DNA of 64,000 bases from the NCBI RefSeq assembly GCF_003852895.1, contig NZ_QUSW01000001.1:248001-312000 (forward strand), read 5' to 3'. Position 1 is the first letter of the stretch. Each line of letters begins with the position of its first letter. Shown here one piece after another: positions 55,581-64,000 of this stretch. The notes below the pieces were generated by a model. It had not been told where the DNA came from. It saw only the letters and a list, made by a program, of their open reading frames with translations, and did not search any database. The stretch comes from Rhizobacter terrae. GTDB taxonomy: Bacteria; Pseudomonadota; Gammaproteobacteria; Burkholderiales; Burkholderiaceae_C. The translations under genes were made by a program, and so were the position numbers.

Positions 55581-55753
55581 GGCTTGTCTCCTATGGGGTG
55601 GTTTTGGCGAATGGCGCGAAGTCTCGCACAACTTTTATGGTTTTTCAAATAGTGCGAGTTGATTTCACATTATGAATTTTCTCTCTGGAGTTGCGCACCT
55701 CGTGACACGCTGCGCGGTGGACATCTTCGCCAGCAATCGATAATCCCGAGACC

Positions 55754-58300
55754 ATGCCACCAAGCCCGAAGTTCGCCGCGACGCAGTCGAGGACACCCAC
55801 ACTGCCGCGTCGGCTGTTCGGCCGCTGGTGGCGGCGCCAGTCGCCCGCCCAGCAGGACCGCTTCGCCACGCTGGGCCCGCTGGTATCGGTGCTGCTGTTC
55901 CTGGCGGCCATCATTTCGGCCTTCTGGTACCTGCGAAACGAGGAGTTCGAGCGCGAGCAGGAGTCGGTCAAGCGCGACACCGAGATCGCGCAGCAGCAGA
56001 TCCGGCTGCGGCTGATCGAGAACCAGGAACAACTGGTTCGCATCGCGCGCGAGATCGTCACCCGCGCCATCGACCAGGATGAATTCCTCGGCCAGGCGGC
56101 CAGCTTCACGCGCGAGCGGCCGGAGATCAACCACCTCTTCTGGATCACCCAGGGGCGCAACCGAAAGGCGGCCTACTCGGCGATCAGCTTCCACCCCGAG
56201 ACCGGCCTCACCGGCGAGGAGTACGCGGCGTCGCTGCCCAAGGAGGGCAAGTCCAGCGAACCGGAAGTGGCCTTCCTCGCAGCACGCACGCTGCGTCAGC
56301 CCGTCTACACGCGGCCCTTCACCGACACCTACGGCATGCCCGTCATCCAGGTGCAGATTCCGCTCATCGACCGCAGCGCCTTCAGCGGCACGCTGGTGGC
56401 GGAGTACTCGGTCGAGGCGCTGATGCGCTACTTCGTGCCGGCGGAGGTCTCGAACCGGCACGCCATCAGCCTGGTCGACGGGCAGGAGCACGTGCTGGCC
56501 AGCACCGTCACGCCCATGCCGGGACAGAAGACCAAGCCGGCGTCCATCGTCCACGACGTGCCGGTGGCGCCGGCGGGGGACGGACTCATCCTGCGCGGCC
56601 AGGGTTACCGCACGTCCATCGGCCTCATCAGCAACACGCTGTTCTGGATGGTGTCCGCGCTGAGCGTGCTCACCGTGTGGATGCTGCTGGGCACCTGGCG
56701 CCACATGGGCCGGCGGCTGCAGATGCAAAGCGCGCTGGTCTCGGAAGCCAACTTCCGCCGCGCGATGGAAAACTCCATGCTCACCGGCATGCGCGCCATG
56801 GACATGGAAGGCCGCATCACCTACGTGAACCCCGCCTTCTGCGCCATGACCGGGTTCTCCGAAGCCGAGCTCATCGGTCGCCAGCCGCCCTTCCCGCATT
56901 GGCCGCCCGACCGCTACGAAGAGAACAACCGCCTCTTCCAGCAGGAACTGCAGGGCCGCAGCCCGGCCGGCGGCATCGAGGTGAAGGTGATGCGCAAGGA
57001 CGGCTCGCTGTTCGATGCACGCATGTACGTCTCGCCGCTGATCGACCCCAAGGGCCAGCAGACCGGCTGGATGACCTCGATGACCAACATCACCGAGGCC
57101 AAGCGCATCCGCGACCAGCTCTCGGCCTCGCACGAGCGCTTCACCACGGTGCTGGAAGGGTTGGATGCGGCGGTGTCGGTGCTGTCGGTGCAGCAAGGCG
57201 AACTGCTGTTCGCCAACCGCTCGTACCGGCTGTGGTTCGGCGCCGATGCCAACGGCCACAACCTGCTGGCCGGCGAAGACCCCGGCCTGCCGCGCCTCAC
57301 CGAGAGCGACGACAACGTCGACAGCTTCGGCGGCCTGCCCGCGCAGGAACTGACCGAGGCCGGCTCCGACCCGCGCGAGGTCTACGTCGAGTCGCTGAAG
57401 AAGTGGTTCGACGTGCGCTCGCGCTACCTGCAATGGACCGACGGCCGCCTGGCGCAGATGCTCATCGCCACCGACATCACCGCCCGTCGCCAGGCCGAAG
57501 CCATCGCCGCCAGCCAGGCCGAGAAGGCGCAGGTCACCAGCCGCCTGGTCACCATGGGCGAGATGGCCTCCTCCGTCGCGCACGAGCTGAACCAGCCGCT
57601 GACGGCCATCACCAACTACTGCAACGGCATGGTCACGCGCGTCAACAACGACGCGATCAAGAAGGAAGACCTGATCGCCGCGCTGGAGAAGACCTCCAAG
57701 CAGGCGCAGCGCGCCGGGCAGATCATCCACCGCATCCGCAACTTCGTGAAGAAGAGCGAGCCACAGCGCCAGCCCTCGCAGGCACGCACCATCGTGGAAG
57801 ACGCGGTGGAGCTGGCCAGCATCGAGCTGCGCCGGCGCAACGTGGCCATCCACACCTACGTCGCGCAGCGGCTGCCCACGCTGATGGTGGACCCCATCCT
57901 CATCGAGCAGGTGGTGCTCAACCTGCTCAAGAACGCGGCCGAGGCGATCGACATGGCGCACATGCCGCCGGCACGCCGCAACATCGAGCTGCGGGTGGTA
58001 CCGAGGCATACCCCGGAAGAAGGCGGCGTGATCGAGTTTTCCGTCACCGACATGGGCCCGGGCATCAAGGAAGAAGTCATCTCCCGGCTGTACGAAGCCT
58101 TCTTCTCGACCAAGGCCGAAGGCCTGGGGATCGGCCTCAGTCTGTGCCGGTCCATCATCGAATCCCACCGGGGGCGTATCAGGGCGCAGAACCTCTACAA
58201 TGGCGCCTCCGTCGTGGGCTGCAGTTTCACCTTCACGCTGCCTGTCGAGACCACCCGGACCGATCCTCTTTCAACCTCTAACTCTGCTGTCACTTCATGA
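55754..58300 (+). CDS. PAS-domain sensor histidine kinase
   Basis: An 848-residue membrane kinase. Two membrane segments (about 40-60 and 297-316) enclose a large periplasmic domain (about 235 residues). PAS domains follow (residues 330-450 and about 465-580: AMDMEGRITYVNPAFCAMTGFSE). The HisKA box is VAHELNQPLTAITNY and the ATPase domain has NLLKNAAEAIDM and TDMGPGI. This fold is related to DctB-type sensors of small carboxylates. Its stop overlaps the regulator start (ATGA), so they form a pair. Divergent from aceE, it may report on a central-carbon signal, which is inference from position. Confidence 0.92.
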   Translation: MPPSPKFAATQSRTPTLPRRLFGRWWRRQSPAQQDRFATLGPLVSVLLFLAAIISAFWYLRNEEFEREQESVKRDTEIAQQQIRLRLIENQEQLVRIAREIVTRAIDQDEFLGQAASFTRERPEINHLFWITQGRNRKAAYSAISFHPETGLTGEEYAASLPKEGKSSEPEVAFLAARTLRQPVYTRPFTDTYGMPVIQVQIPLIDRSAFSGTLVAEYSVEALMRYFVPAEVSNRHAISLVDGQEHVLASTVTPMPGQKTKPASIVHDVPVAPAGDGLILRGQGYRTSIGLISNTLFWMVSALSVLTVWMLLGTWRHMGRRLQMQSALVSEANFRRAMENSMLTGMRAMDMEGRITYVNPAFCAMTGFSEAELIGRQPPFPHWPPDRYEENNRLFQQELQGRSPAGGIEVKVMRKDGSLFDARMYVSPLIDPKGQQTGWMTSMTNITEAKRIRDQLSASHERFTTVLEGLDAAVSVLSVQQGELLFANRSYRLWFGADANGHNLLAGEDPGLPRLTESDDNVDSFGGLPAQELTEAGSDPREVYVESLKKWFDVRSRYLQWTDGRLAQMLIATDITARRQAEAIAASQAEKAQVTSRLVTMGEMASSVAHELNQPLTAITNYCNGMVTRVNNDAIKKEDLIAALEKTSKQAQRAGQIIHRIRNFVKKSEPQRQPSQARTIVEDAVELASIELRRRNVAIHTYVAQRLPTLMVDPILIEQVVLNLLKNAAEAIDMAHMPPARRNIELRVVPRHTPEEGGVIEFSVTDMGPGIKEEVISRLYEAFFSTKAEGLGIGLSLCRSIIESHRGRIRAQNLYNGASVVGCSFTFTLPVETTRTDPLSTSNSAVTS

Positions 58301-58920
58301 GCTTGATCCCGAAGAAAGGCACGGTCTATGTCGTCGATGACGACGAGGCGGTTCGCGATTCCCTGCAATGGCTGCTCGAAGGCAAGGACTACCGGGTCAA
58401 GTGCTTCGACTCCTCGGAATCCTTCCTCTCCCGTTTCGACCCGCGTGAAGTCGCCTGCCTGATCGCGGACATCCGCATGGACGGCATGAGCGGCCTGGAA
58501 CTGCAAGACCGCCTCCTAGAACGCCGCTCCCCGCTGCCCATCGTCTTCATCACCGGCCACGGCGACGTGCCCATGGCGGTGAGCACCATGAAGAAGGGCG
58601 CGATGGACTTCATCGAGAAGCCCTTCAAGGAAGAAGAACTCCTGAACCTGGTGGAGCGCATGCTCGACCAGGCCCGTGCCGCCTTCAGCCAGCACCAGGA
58701 AGCCGCCAGCCGCGACGCCCTGCTGTCGCGCCTGACGACCCGCGAAGCGCAGGTGCTGGAGCGCATCGTCGCCGGCCGCCTGAACAAGCAGATCGCCGAC
58801 GACCTGGGCATCAGCATCAAGACGGTGGAGGCGCACCGCGCCAACATCATGGAGAAGTTGAACGCCAACACGGTGGCAGATCTGCTCAAAATCGCGCTTG
58901 GCGCCCAGGCCAAGGCTTGA
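58297..58920 (+). CDS. FixJ/NarL-type response regulator
   Basis: A 207-residue two-domain regulator. Its receiver domain (1-125) has the acidic pair in VVDDDEAVR, phosphoacceptor D in CLIADIRMDGMS, and lysine in FIEKPF, and the LuxR-type helix-turn-helix is at the end (LTTREAQVLERIVAGRLNKQ with IKTVEAHRANIMEKL). It is translated with the kinase through an ATGA overlap. It is expected to bind near promoters of its own operon or of aceE. A strong terminator follows the stop. Confidence 0.95.
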   Translation: MSLIPKKGTVYVVDDDEAVRDSLQWLLEGKDYRVKCFDSSESFLSRFDPREVACLIADIRMDGMSGLELQDRLLERRSPLPIVFITGHGDVPMAVSTMKKGAMDFIEKPFKEEELLNLVERMLDQARAAFSQHQEAASRDALLSRLTTREAQVLERIVAGRLNKQIADDLGISIKTVEAHRANIMEKLNANTVADLLKIALGAQAKA

Positions 58921-58933
58921 TTCGATCTCCCAC

Positions 58934-58966
58934 GCAAAAGGCCGCCAAGAGCGGCCTTTTGCTTTT
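58934..58966 (+). terminator. Intrinsic terminator after the regulator gene
   Basis: A 12-base-pair perfect stem (GCAAAAGGCCGC at 58934-58945, complement at 58951-58962) with a five-base loop and a TTTT run right after. It ends the kinase-regulator transcript just before folD. Confidence 0.92.
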
Positions 58967-58992
58967 CTGACTTTGCATCGAAGGACACCCGC

Positions 58993-59853
58993 ATGACTGC
59001 CCAACTCATCGACGGCAACGCCCTGGCCAAGAAGATCCGCGCCGAAGTCGCCGAGCGCGCCGCCGCCCTCACCGCCCGCGGCAAGCAGCCGGGCCTGGCG
59101 GTCATCCTGGTGGGCGACGACCCGGCCTCGCAGGTCTACGTCAAGCACAAGGTCAACGACTGCGAGACCAGCGGCGTGCGCTCGGTGCTCGACAAGTACG
59201 AGGCCACGCTCTCCGAAGCGGCGCTGCTGGCACGCATCGAGGAGCTGAACAACGACCCGACCATCCACGGCATCCTGGTGCAGATGCCGCTGCCCAGGCA
59301 CATCGACCCGCAGAAGGTCATCGAGACCATCTCGCCGCTGAAGGACGTGGACGGCTTCCACGTGCAAAGCGCCGGCGCGCTGATGGTGGGCCGCGCGGGC
59401 TTCCTGCCCTGCACGCCCTACGGCTGCATGAAGCTCATCGAGACCACCGGCCTGAGCCTCAAGGGCAAGAACGCGGTCGTCATCGGCCGCAGCAACACGG
59501 TGGGCAAGCCCATGGCCATGCTGCTCTTGCAGGCCAACGCCACCGTCACCATCTGCCACAGCAACACCGCCGACATCGGCCAGTACACGCGCCAAGCCGA
59601 CGTGGTGGTGGCCGCGGTGGGCCGACGCAACGTGCTGCGCGCGGACATGGTCAAGCCCGGCGCGGTGGTGATCGACGTGGGCATGAACCGCAATGACGAA
59701 GGCAAGCTGTGCGGCGACGTGGACTTCGCCGGCGTTTCCGAAGTGGCCGGCTGGATCACGCCTGTCCCCGGCGGCGTGGGGCCCATGACCCGTGCGATGC
59801 TGCTCGTGAATACCATCGAAGCTGCGGAACGCGCAGCGTCCGGCGCGGTCTGA
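58993..59853 (+). CDS. folD: Methylenetetrahydrofolate dehydrogenase/cyclohydrolase
   Basis: A 286-residue bifunctional enzyme that interconverts 5,10-methylene- and 10-formyl-tetrahydrofolate. Family blocks [19 protein letters not shown] (catalytic K) and [13 protein letters not shown] are present, as is the NADP-binding [13 protein letters not shown] and the C-terminal [14 protein letters not shown]. Length is standard. It starts 27 bases after the terminator and has an AAGGACACC leader. It is followed by the oligopeptidase A gene after 25 bases, so the two may be co-transcribed. Confidence 0.97.
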   Translation: MTAQLIDGNALAKKIRAEVAERAAALTARGKQPGLAVILVGDDPASQVYVKHKVNDCETSGVRSVLDKYEATLSEAALLARIEELNNDPTIHGILVQMPLPRHIDPQKVIETISPLKDVDGFHVQSAGALMVGRAGFLPCTPYGCMKLIETTGLSLKGKNAVVIGRSNTVGKPMAMLLLQANATVTICHSNTADIGQYTRQADVVVAAVGRRNVLRADMVKPGAVVIDVGMNRNDEGKLCGDVDFAGVSEVAGWITPVPGGVGPMTRAMLLVNTIEAAERAASGAV

Positions 59854-59878
59854 CCCTGCGACTCAAGGAGGTGAGCTG

Positions 59879-61912
59879 ATGTCCAACCCGCTGCTGAACA
59901 CCGACGGCCTGCCGGCCTTCGACCAGATCCGTCCCGAACACGTGGAGCCCGCCGTCGAGCTTCTGCTCAAGCAGGCCGACGAGGCGCTGGAACGCGCCGT
60001 CGGCGCAGACACACCGGCTGACTACGACGCCCTGTCTGCCGTGCTGGACGTGCCTGGCGAGCGCCTCAAGACCGCCTGGGGCGCGGTGGGCCACCTCAAC
60101 GCCGTCGCCGACACGCCCGAACTGCGCGCCGCCTACACCGCGGCGCTGCCCAAGGTCACCGAGACCATGAGCCGCCACGCCGCCGACGAGCGGCTGTACG
60201 CGAAGTACAAGGCCGTGCACAACGCCCCCAGCGCCGCCCAGCTCAGCGCGCCGCGCAAGAAGGCCTTGTCCAATGCCATGCGCGACTTCGTGCTGGCCGG
60301 CGCCGAGCTGCAAGGCGAGGCCAAACAGCGCTTCCAGCAATTGCAGGAGCTGCAGGCGGACCTGTCGCAGAAGTTCTCCGAGCACGTACTGGACGCCACC
60401 GACAGCTACACCTGCGACGCCACCGAGGCCGAGATGGCCGGCGTGCCCGACGACGTGAAGCAGGCGGCCCGCGCCGCGGCGCAAGCGGCTGGCAAGGACG
60501 GCTACCGCATCACCCTGCACTTCCCGAGCTACTTCCCGGTGCTGCAGTACGGCGACAACCGCGCCCTGCGCGAGACGCTGTACCGCGCCAACGTCACGCG
60601 CGCCAGCGAATTCGGCAAGCCCGAGCTGGACAACTCCAGCGTCATGCGCGAGCTGCTCAAGCTGCGGCAGGAGGAAGCCAGGCTCCTGGGTTACGCCAAC
60701 TTCGCCGAGGTCTCGCTCGTGCCCAAGATGGCCGACACGCCCAGGCAGGTGCTGGACTTCCTGCGCGACCTTGCCCGCCGCGCCAGGCCCTTCGCCGAGC
60801 GCGACCTGAAGGAGCTGCGAGACTTCGCCCGCGACGAGCTGAACCTGCCCGACCTCCAGGCCTGGGACATGGCCTACGCCGGCGAGAAGCTCAAGGAAGC
60901 CCGCTATGCCTTCAGCGACCAGGAGGTGAAGCAATACTTCACCGAGCCCAAGGTGCTCGATGGCCTGTTCCGCATCATCGAGACGCTGTTCGAAGTGGCG
61001 ATCCGCCCCGACACCGCGCCGGTGTGGAACCCGAACGTGCGCTTCTTCCGCATCGAGCGCGCCGGCGAGCTGGTGGGCCAGTTCTACCTCGACCCCTACG
61101 CCCGGACGGGCAAGCGGCCTGGTGCGTGGATGGACGACGTGAAGGGCCGCTGGGCTCGCCCCGAAGGCCAGCTGCAGACACCCGTCGCCCACCTGGTGTG
61201 CAACTTCACGCCGCCGCTGGAGGGCAAGCCCGCCCTTCTCACGCACGACGAAGTCACCACCCTCTTCCACGAGTTCGGCCATGGCCTGCACCACATGCTC
61301 ACGCAGGTGAGCGACGTGGGCGTGGCCGGCATCTCCGGCGTCGAGTGGGATGCGGTGGAGCTGCCCAGCCAGTTCATGGAGAACTTCTGCTGGGAGTGGG
61401 ACGTGGTCAAGCGCCTCACCGCCCACGTGGACACTGGCCAGCCGCTGCCGCGCGAACTGTTCGACCGCATGCTTGCGGCGAAGAACTTCCAGAGCGGCCT
61501 GCAGACGCTGCGCCAGGTGGAGTTCGCGCTCTTCGACATGCGGCTGCATTCGGAGCCCGGCAGCGAAGATCGCATCCAGCAAGTGCTCGATGAAGTGCGC
61601 GCCGAGGTCTCCGTGTTCCCGCCGCCGGCCTTCAACCGCTTCCAGAACACCTTCTCGCACATCTTCGGCGGCGGCTACGCGGCCGGCTACTACAGCTACA
61701 AGTGGGCGGAGGTGCTGAGCGCCGATGCGTGGGGCGCCTTCGAGGAGTCCGCAGAGAAGGGCGGCACCGTGCTGGACGTGGCCACTGGCCGCCGCTATCG
61801 TCAGGCCGTGCTCGAAGCCGGTGGCAGCCGCACCGCGATGGAAAGCTTCAAGGCCTTTCGCGGCCGCGAGCCCACCATCGATGCGCTGCTGCGGCATCAA
61901 GGCATGGCGTGA
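59879..61912 (+). CDS. prlC: Oligopeptidase A (M3 family zinc metallopeptidase)
   Basis: A 677-residue cytoplasmic peptidase that degrades peptides, including signal-peptide fragments. The zinc motif HEFGHGLHHML sits near residue 464, followed by ELPSQFMENFCWE, which is characteristic of oligopeptidase A. Length is typical. ATG 59879 has an ideal AAGGAGGTGAGCTG ribosome site. It is downstream of folD on the same strand and precedes the DUF4124/glutaredoxin gene by 68 bases. Confidence 0.96.
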   Translation: MSNPLLNTDGLPAFDQIRPEHVEPAVELLLKQADEALERAVGADTPADYDALSAVLDVPGERLKTAWGAVGHLNAVADTPELRAAYTAALPKVTETMSRHAADERLYAKYKAVHNAPSAAQLSAPRKKALSNAMRDFVLAGAELQGEAKQRFQQLQELQADLSQKFSEHVLDATDSYTCDATEAEMAGVPDDVKQAARAAAQAAGKDGYRITLHFPSYFPVLQYGDNRALRETLYRANVTRASEFGKPELDNSSVMRELLKLRQEEARLLGYANFAEVSLVPKMADTPRQVLDFLRDLARRARPFAERDLKELRDFARDELNLPDLQAWDMAYAGEKLKEARYAFSDQEVKQYFTEPKVLDGLFRIIETLFEVAIRPDTAPVWNPNVRFFRIERAGELVGQFYLDPYARTGKRPGAWMDDVKGRWARPEGQLQTPVAHLVCNFTPPLEGKPALLTHDEVTTLFHEFGHGLHHMLTQVSDVGVAGISGVEWDAVELPSQFMENFCWEWDVVKRLTAHVDTGQPLPRELFDRMLAAKNFQSGLQTLRQVEFALFDMRLHSEPGSEDRIQQVLDEVRAEVSVFPPPAFNRFQNTFSHIFGGGYAAGYYSYKWAEVLSADAWGAFEESAEKGGTVLDVATGRRYRQAVLEAGGSRTAMESFKAFRGREPTIDALLRHQGMA

Positions 61913-61980
61913 CTTTGTTCTCGAACTGCACGTTCGCTTACCGGATTCGTCGCTTAGATTCCGAGGTTTTGGAGCTGACC

Positions 61981-62598
61981 ATGAACAAGACTGCCCGAAC
62001 CCTTGTCGCCGTGCTGTCCGCCGCGGCCTGCACGGCGGCCCTGGCCCAGTACAAGGTCATCGGGCCGGACGGCAAGGTGACCTACACCGACACGCCGCCG
62101 CCGCTGAACTCGGGGTCGAAGATCACCCGCCTGGGCGAGAACCCGAGCGTGGTGTCGCAGGCCTCGCTGCCCTACGAACTGCGCCAGGTCGCCCAGAAGT
62201 ACCCGGTCACCCTCTACGCGCTCAAGACCTGCGACCCGTGCGATGCCGGGCGTGCCTACCTGCGCGGCCGTGGCGTGCCCTTCGTCGAGAAGCTGGTCAT
62301 CACCGGAGAAGACGGCGAGGCGATGCAGCGCATCACCGGCGGGCGCGATGCGCCGACCATCTCCATCGGTGCGCAGGTGCTGCGCGGCTTCTCCGCCGAC
62401 AACTGGGGTTCCTACCTCGACAACGCCGGCTACCCGCGTGAGTCGAAGCTGCCGACGAACTACCAGTTCCCCGACGCAACGCCGCTGACCGAGCCGGCGC
62501 CGCCGCCTGAGAAGAAGACGGCCAAGCCCGCTGTGCAGCAGCAACCGCAACCGGTCCAGCCGGTGCAGCAGCCCACGCCGGGCAACATCAAGTTCTGA
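61981..62598 (+). CDS. DUF4124-glutaredoxin fusion protein, secreted
   Basis: A 205-residue protein with a signal peptide (residues 1-22, ending ALA). The DUF4124 segment (QYKVIGPDGKVTYTDTPPP) is followed by a glutaredoxin-like domain with the C-x2-C motif TCDPCDAG (VTLYALKTCDPCDAGRAYL) and the DAPTISIGAQVLRGF block. The C-terminus is rich in proline and glutamine. This pairing is known in betaproteobacteria, probably a periplasmic thiol-redox protein. It has no operon partner that I can name. Confidence 0.85.
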   Translation: MNKTARTLVAVLSAAACTAALAQYKVIGPDGKVTYTDTPPPLNSGSKITRLGENPSVVSQASLPYELRQVAQKYPVTLYALKTCDPCDAGRAYLRGRGVPFVEKLVITGEDGEAMQRITGGRDAPTISIGAQVLRGFSADNWGSYLDNAGYPRESKLPTNYQFPDATPLTEPAPPPEKKTAKPAVQQQPQPVQPVQQPTPGNIKF

Positions 62599-62604
62599 TC
62601 GGCT

Positions 62605-63759
62605 TCAGTGGCCGGAGGTCGGCGCCAGGCGCCGCGCCGGCACGCTGCCCGCACCCACGGCCGCGCCCATCACCCAGAACAGCGTGGCTGCGCCAATGGC
62701 TGTCCCGGCAAGACCGAACAGCAAGGGCATCAAGGTGCTGGACATGTTGAGTGCCATCGAGCGGAACGCGATCGCCTCGCCATGCCGGTGCTCCGGCGTG
62801 ATGTGATGCAGCATGGACATCACCATCGGCTGAACCGACCCCAGCGCGAGTCCCAGCAGCCCGGCACAGCCGGCCATCAACCACGCCGAGTGAACGAACG
62901 GGTACACCGCGAAGATGGCTGCCACCGAGAGCATGGCGCCTGCAACGACTTGCGCTTCGGTCAGGCGGTGGGCAATGAAGGGGATGACGAAGCGAACGCT
63001 GGCCACCGACACCGCGAACACCCCCAGGATGCCGCCGATGGCCGAGGCGCTCAGCCCGCGTTCGTGGCCGAGGATGGGCAGCAAGAAGGTGTGCACATCC
63101 CAGCTCGCCGAATGCAGCCAGTTCACGAGCAACAGATGACGCAAGGCGGGTGAGCGCAGCAGGTCCCACGAGGTGCCTGCCCGTTGAGCTTGCACTGTTT
63201 GCACCGGTGTCTCGCGCGGCACGAAGCGCGAGAACAGCAGCGAGGCCAGGGGCATCAGCATCAGGACGCCGAACGCGGCGCGGAAGCCGACATGGTCGAT
63301 CACGGCGCCTGCCGTCACCGGGCCGAGGAAGTTGGCCAGTGCCGGCGCCAGGCCGAGCCAGCTGAACACCCGCATGCGCTCGGTGCTGTCCACCGCCATG
63401 CGGCCCGCGGTGCGCTGGATGGTGATGAGGCCGAAGTTGGTGCCGGCCCCGGTGAGCATCGCAGCGGCGCACATCGCGAGGTACTGGCTGGAGAGCGCAG
63501 CGATCAGGCCGCCGCTCACAGACAGCCCCACTGCGAGGTACAAGGGCCGGTGGTATCCGTAACGATCTGCCATGCGCCCGGCCGGCAGCGCGAGCAAGAC
63601 GGGGCCAGCGGCAAACAAGGCCATCAGCACACCGACGGCGCCGGGCCCGAGCTTCTGGTGCAAGGCCTGCAGCGGTGCGGACATCCGCACCCCGGCCATG
63701 CAGGAATGAAGGCTGATCTGCCCGAGGATGAGTGCCAGCAGCGGACGCGAAAACCTCAA
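62605..63759 (-). CDS. MFS transporter
   Basis: A 384-residue major-facilitator protein with about 12 hydrophobic segments. The MFS loop 2-3 motif appears as GRMADRYGYHRP, and the first segment (LLALILGQISLHSC) and central loop are typical. The start appears to be TTG 63759: it has GAGGAG five bases upstream and overlaps the stop of the rmuC gene (TTGA), while no ATG gives the first segment. The cargo cannot be assigned, although export of drugs or metabolites is usual for such 12-segment proteins. Confidence 0.85.
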   Translation of the reverse strand: MRFSRPLLALILGQISLHSCMAGVRMSAPLQALHQKLGPGAVGVLMALFAAGPVLLALPAGRMADRYGYHRPLYLAVGLSVSGGLIAALSSQYLAMCAAAMLTGAGTNFGLITIQRTAGRMAVDSTERMRVFSWLGLAPALANFLGPVTAGAVIDHVGFRAAFGVLMLMPLASLLFSRFVPRETPVQTVQAQRAGTSWDLLRSPALRHLLLVNWLHSASWDVHTFLLPILGHERGLSASAIGGILGVFAVSVASVRFVIPFIAHRLTEAQVVAGAMLSVAAIFAVYPFVHSAWLMAGCAGLLGLALGSVQPMVMSMLHHITPEHRHGEAIAFRSMALNMSSTLMPLLFGLAGTAIGAATLFWVMGAAVGAGSVPARRLAPTSGH

Positions 63760-64000
63760 GCCGTCTCCTCATCATCCTGCGCGAGTTCGGATGCATCGGC
63801 GCCGATCCCCGGCAGCAGCACCTGCGCGCGCGATTCGGGCAAGGCCTCCACGCCGCGCAGGCTGCGTGCCATCGCGCGGGTGCGGACCTCCGCCTGCTCG
63901 ATGGTCTTGGTGGTCTCGTCCAGCTTCTTCTTGGTCTTGGCAAGCACGTCGCCAAACTTGGCGAATTCGGTCTTCACCGCGCCCAGCACCTCCCACACCT
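63756..64000 (-). CDS. rmuC: DNA recombination protein RmuC, C-terminal part (partial)
   Basis: Only the last 80 or so residues are in the window; the gene continues past the right edge. The segment WEVLGAVKTEFAKFGDVLAK followed by KKKLDETTKTIEQAEVRTRAM and RSLRGVEALP matches the end of RmuC, a nuclease-fold protein that limits recombination at inverted repeats. The last residues (DDEETA) overlap the start of the MFS gene by four bases. Confidence 0.85.
   Translation of the reverse strand, partial: VWEVLGAVKTEFAKFGDVLAKTKKKLDETTKTIEQAEVRTRAMARSLRGVEALPESRAQVLLPGIGADASELAQDDEETA

Noticed and set aside
51570-55652. A 1360-codon open frame on the plus strand opposite aceF and aceE
   Set aside because: It is the antisense shadow of high-GC codon bias. 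The minus-strand frame carries clear E1/E2 motifs and the plus frame has no known motif or ribosome site.

Overview
The window looks like a chromosomal segment of a high-GC betaproteobacterium, most likely Burkholderiales. The evidence is the tolB-pal-cpoB block, the yebC-purD-(acyltransferase)-hemF-nadD-rsfS-rlmH run, a PEP-CTERM protein, a beta-proteobacterial proteasome homologue (BPH) and a homodimeric pyruvate dehydrogenase cluster with lipoyl-carrying E2 and E3. Most of it is core genome with strong GC codon bias, so nearly every gene has a long meaningless antisense reading frame.

Layout. 0-7 kb: a two-gene molybdenum hydroxylase (IorAB type), pdxH, msrA, a glutaryl-CoA dehydrogenase-like gene, a REP-like inverted repeat, a cupin and a YdcF-like protein. 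7.1-11 kb: a terminator, two tRNA-Lys genes, then tcdA, cpoB, pal and tolB. 11-19.2 kb: a surface polysaccharide/LPS patch in mixed orientations (four glycosyltransferases, an MsbA-type flippase, a methyltransferase and a PMT-type membrane glycosyltransferase). 19.2-27.7 kb: rng and maf, an ankyrin gene in the opposite direction, then the housekeeping run from yebC to rlmH. 27.8-40.7 kb: an accessory-like stretch with a HerA-like ATPase, a PEP-CTERM protein, a carbamoyltransferase-fold protein, a sigma-54 activator, an M14 peptidase, an ECF sigma/cupin anti-sigma pair, a LytS/LytTR two-component system and small membrane proteins. 41-42.8 kb: glnS.

43.0-48.1 kb is the standout. It is an AT-richer island lying between glnS and lpdA. 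It holds four tightly coupled genes: an N6-adenine DNA methylase, a protein with two GHKL ATPase modules (Hsp90/MORC-like N-terminus, histidine-kinase-like C-terminus), a receiver-domain protein with an unrecognised C-terminal domain, and a ComEC-like metallo-beta-lactamase hydrolase. The genes overlap or abut, so they are probably one operon. I do not recognise the combination as a named system. A phosphorelay-controlled anti-phage or DNA-modification system is a reasonable hypothesis, but it is inference. A roughly 700-base gap with imperfect repeats follows.

48.8-64 kb: the pyruvate dehydrogenase cluster aceE-aceF-bph-lpdA on the minus strand. Divergent from it are a PAS histidine kinase and a FixJ-type regulator, then folD, oligopeptidase A, a DUF4124/glutaredoxin protein, an MFS transporter, and the 3' end of rmuC at the window edge.
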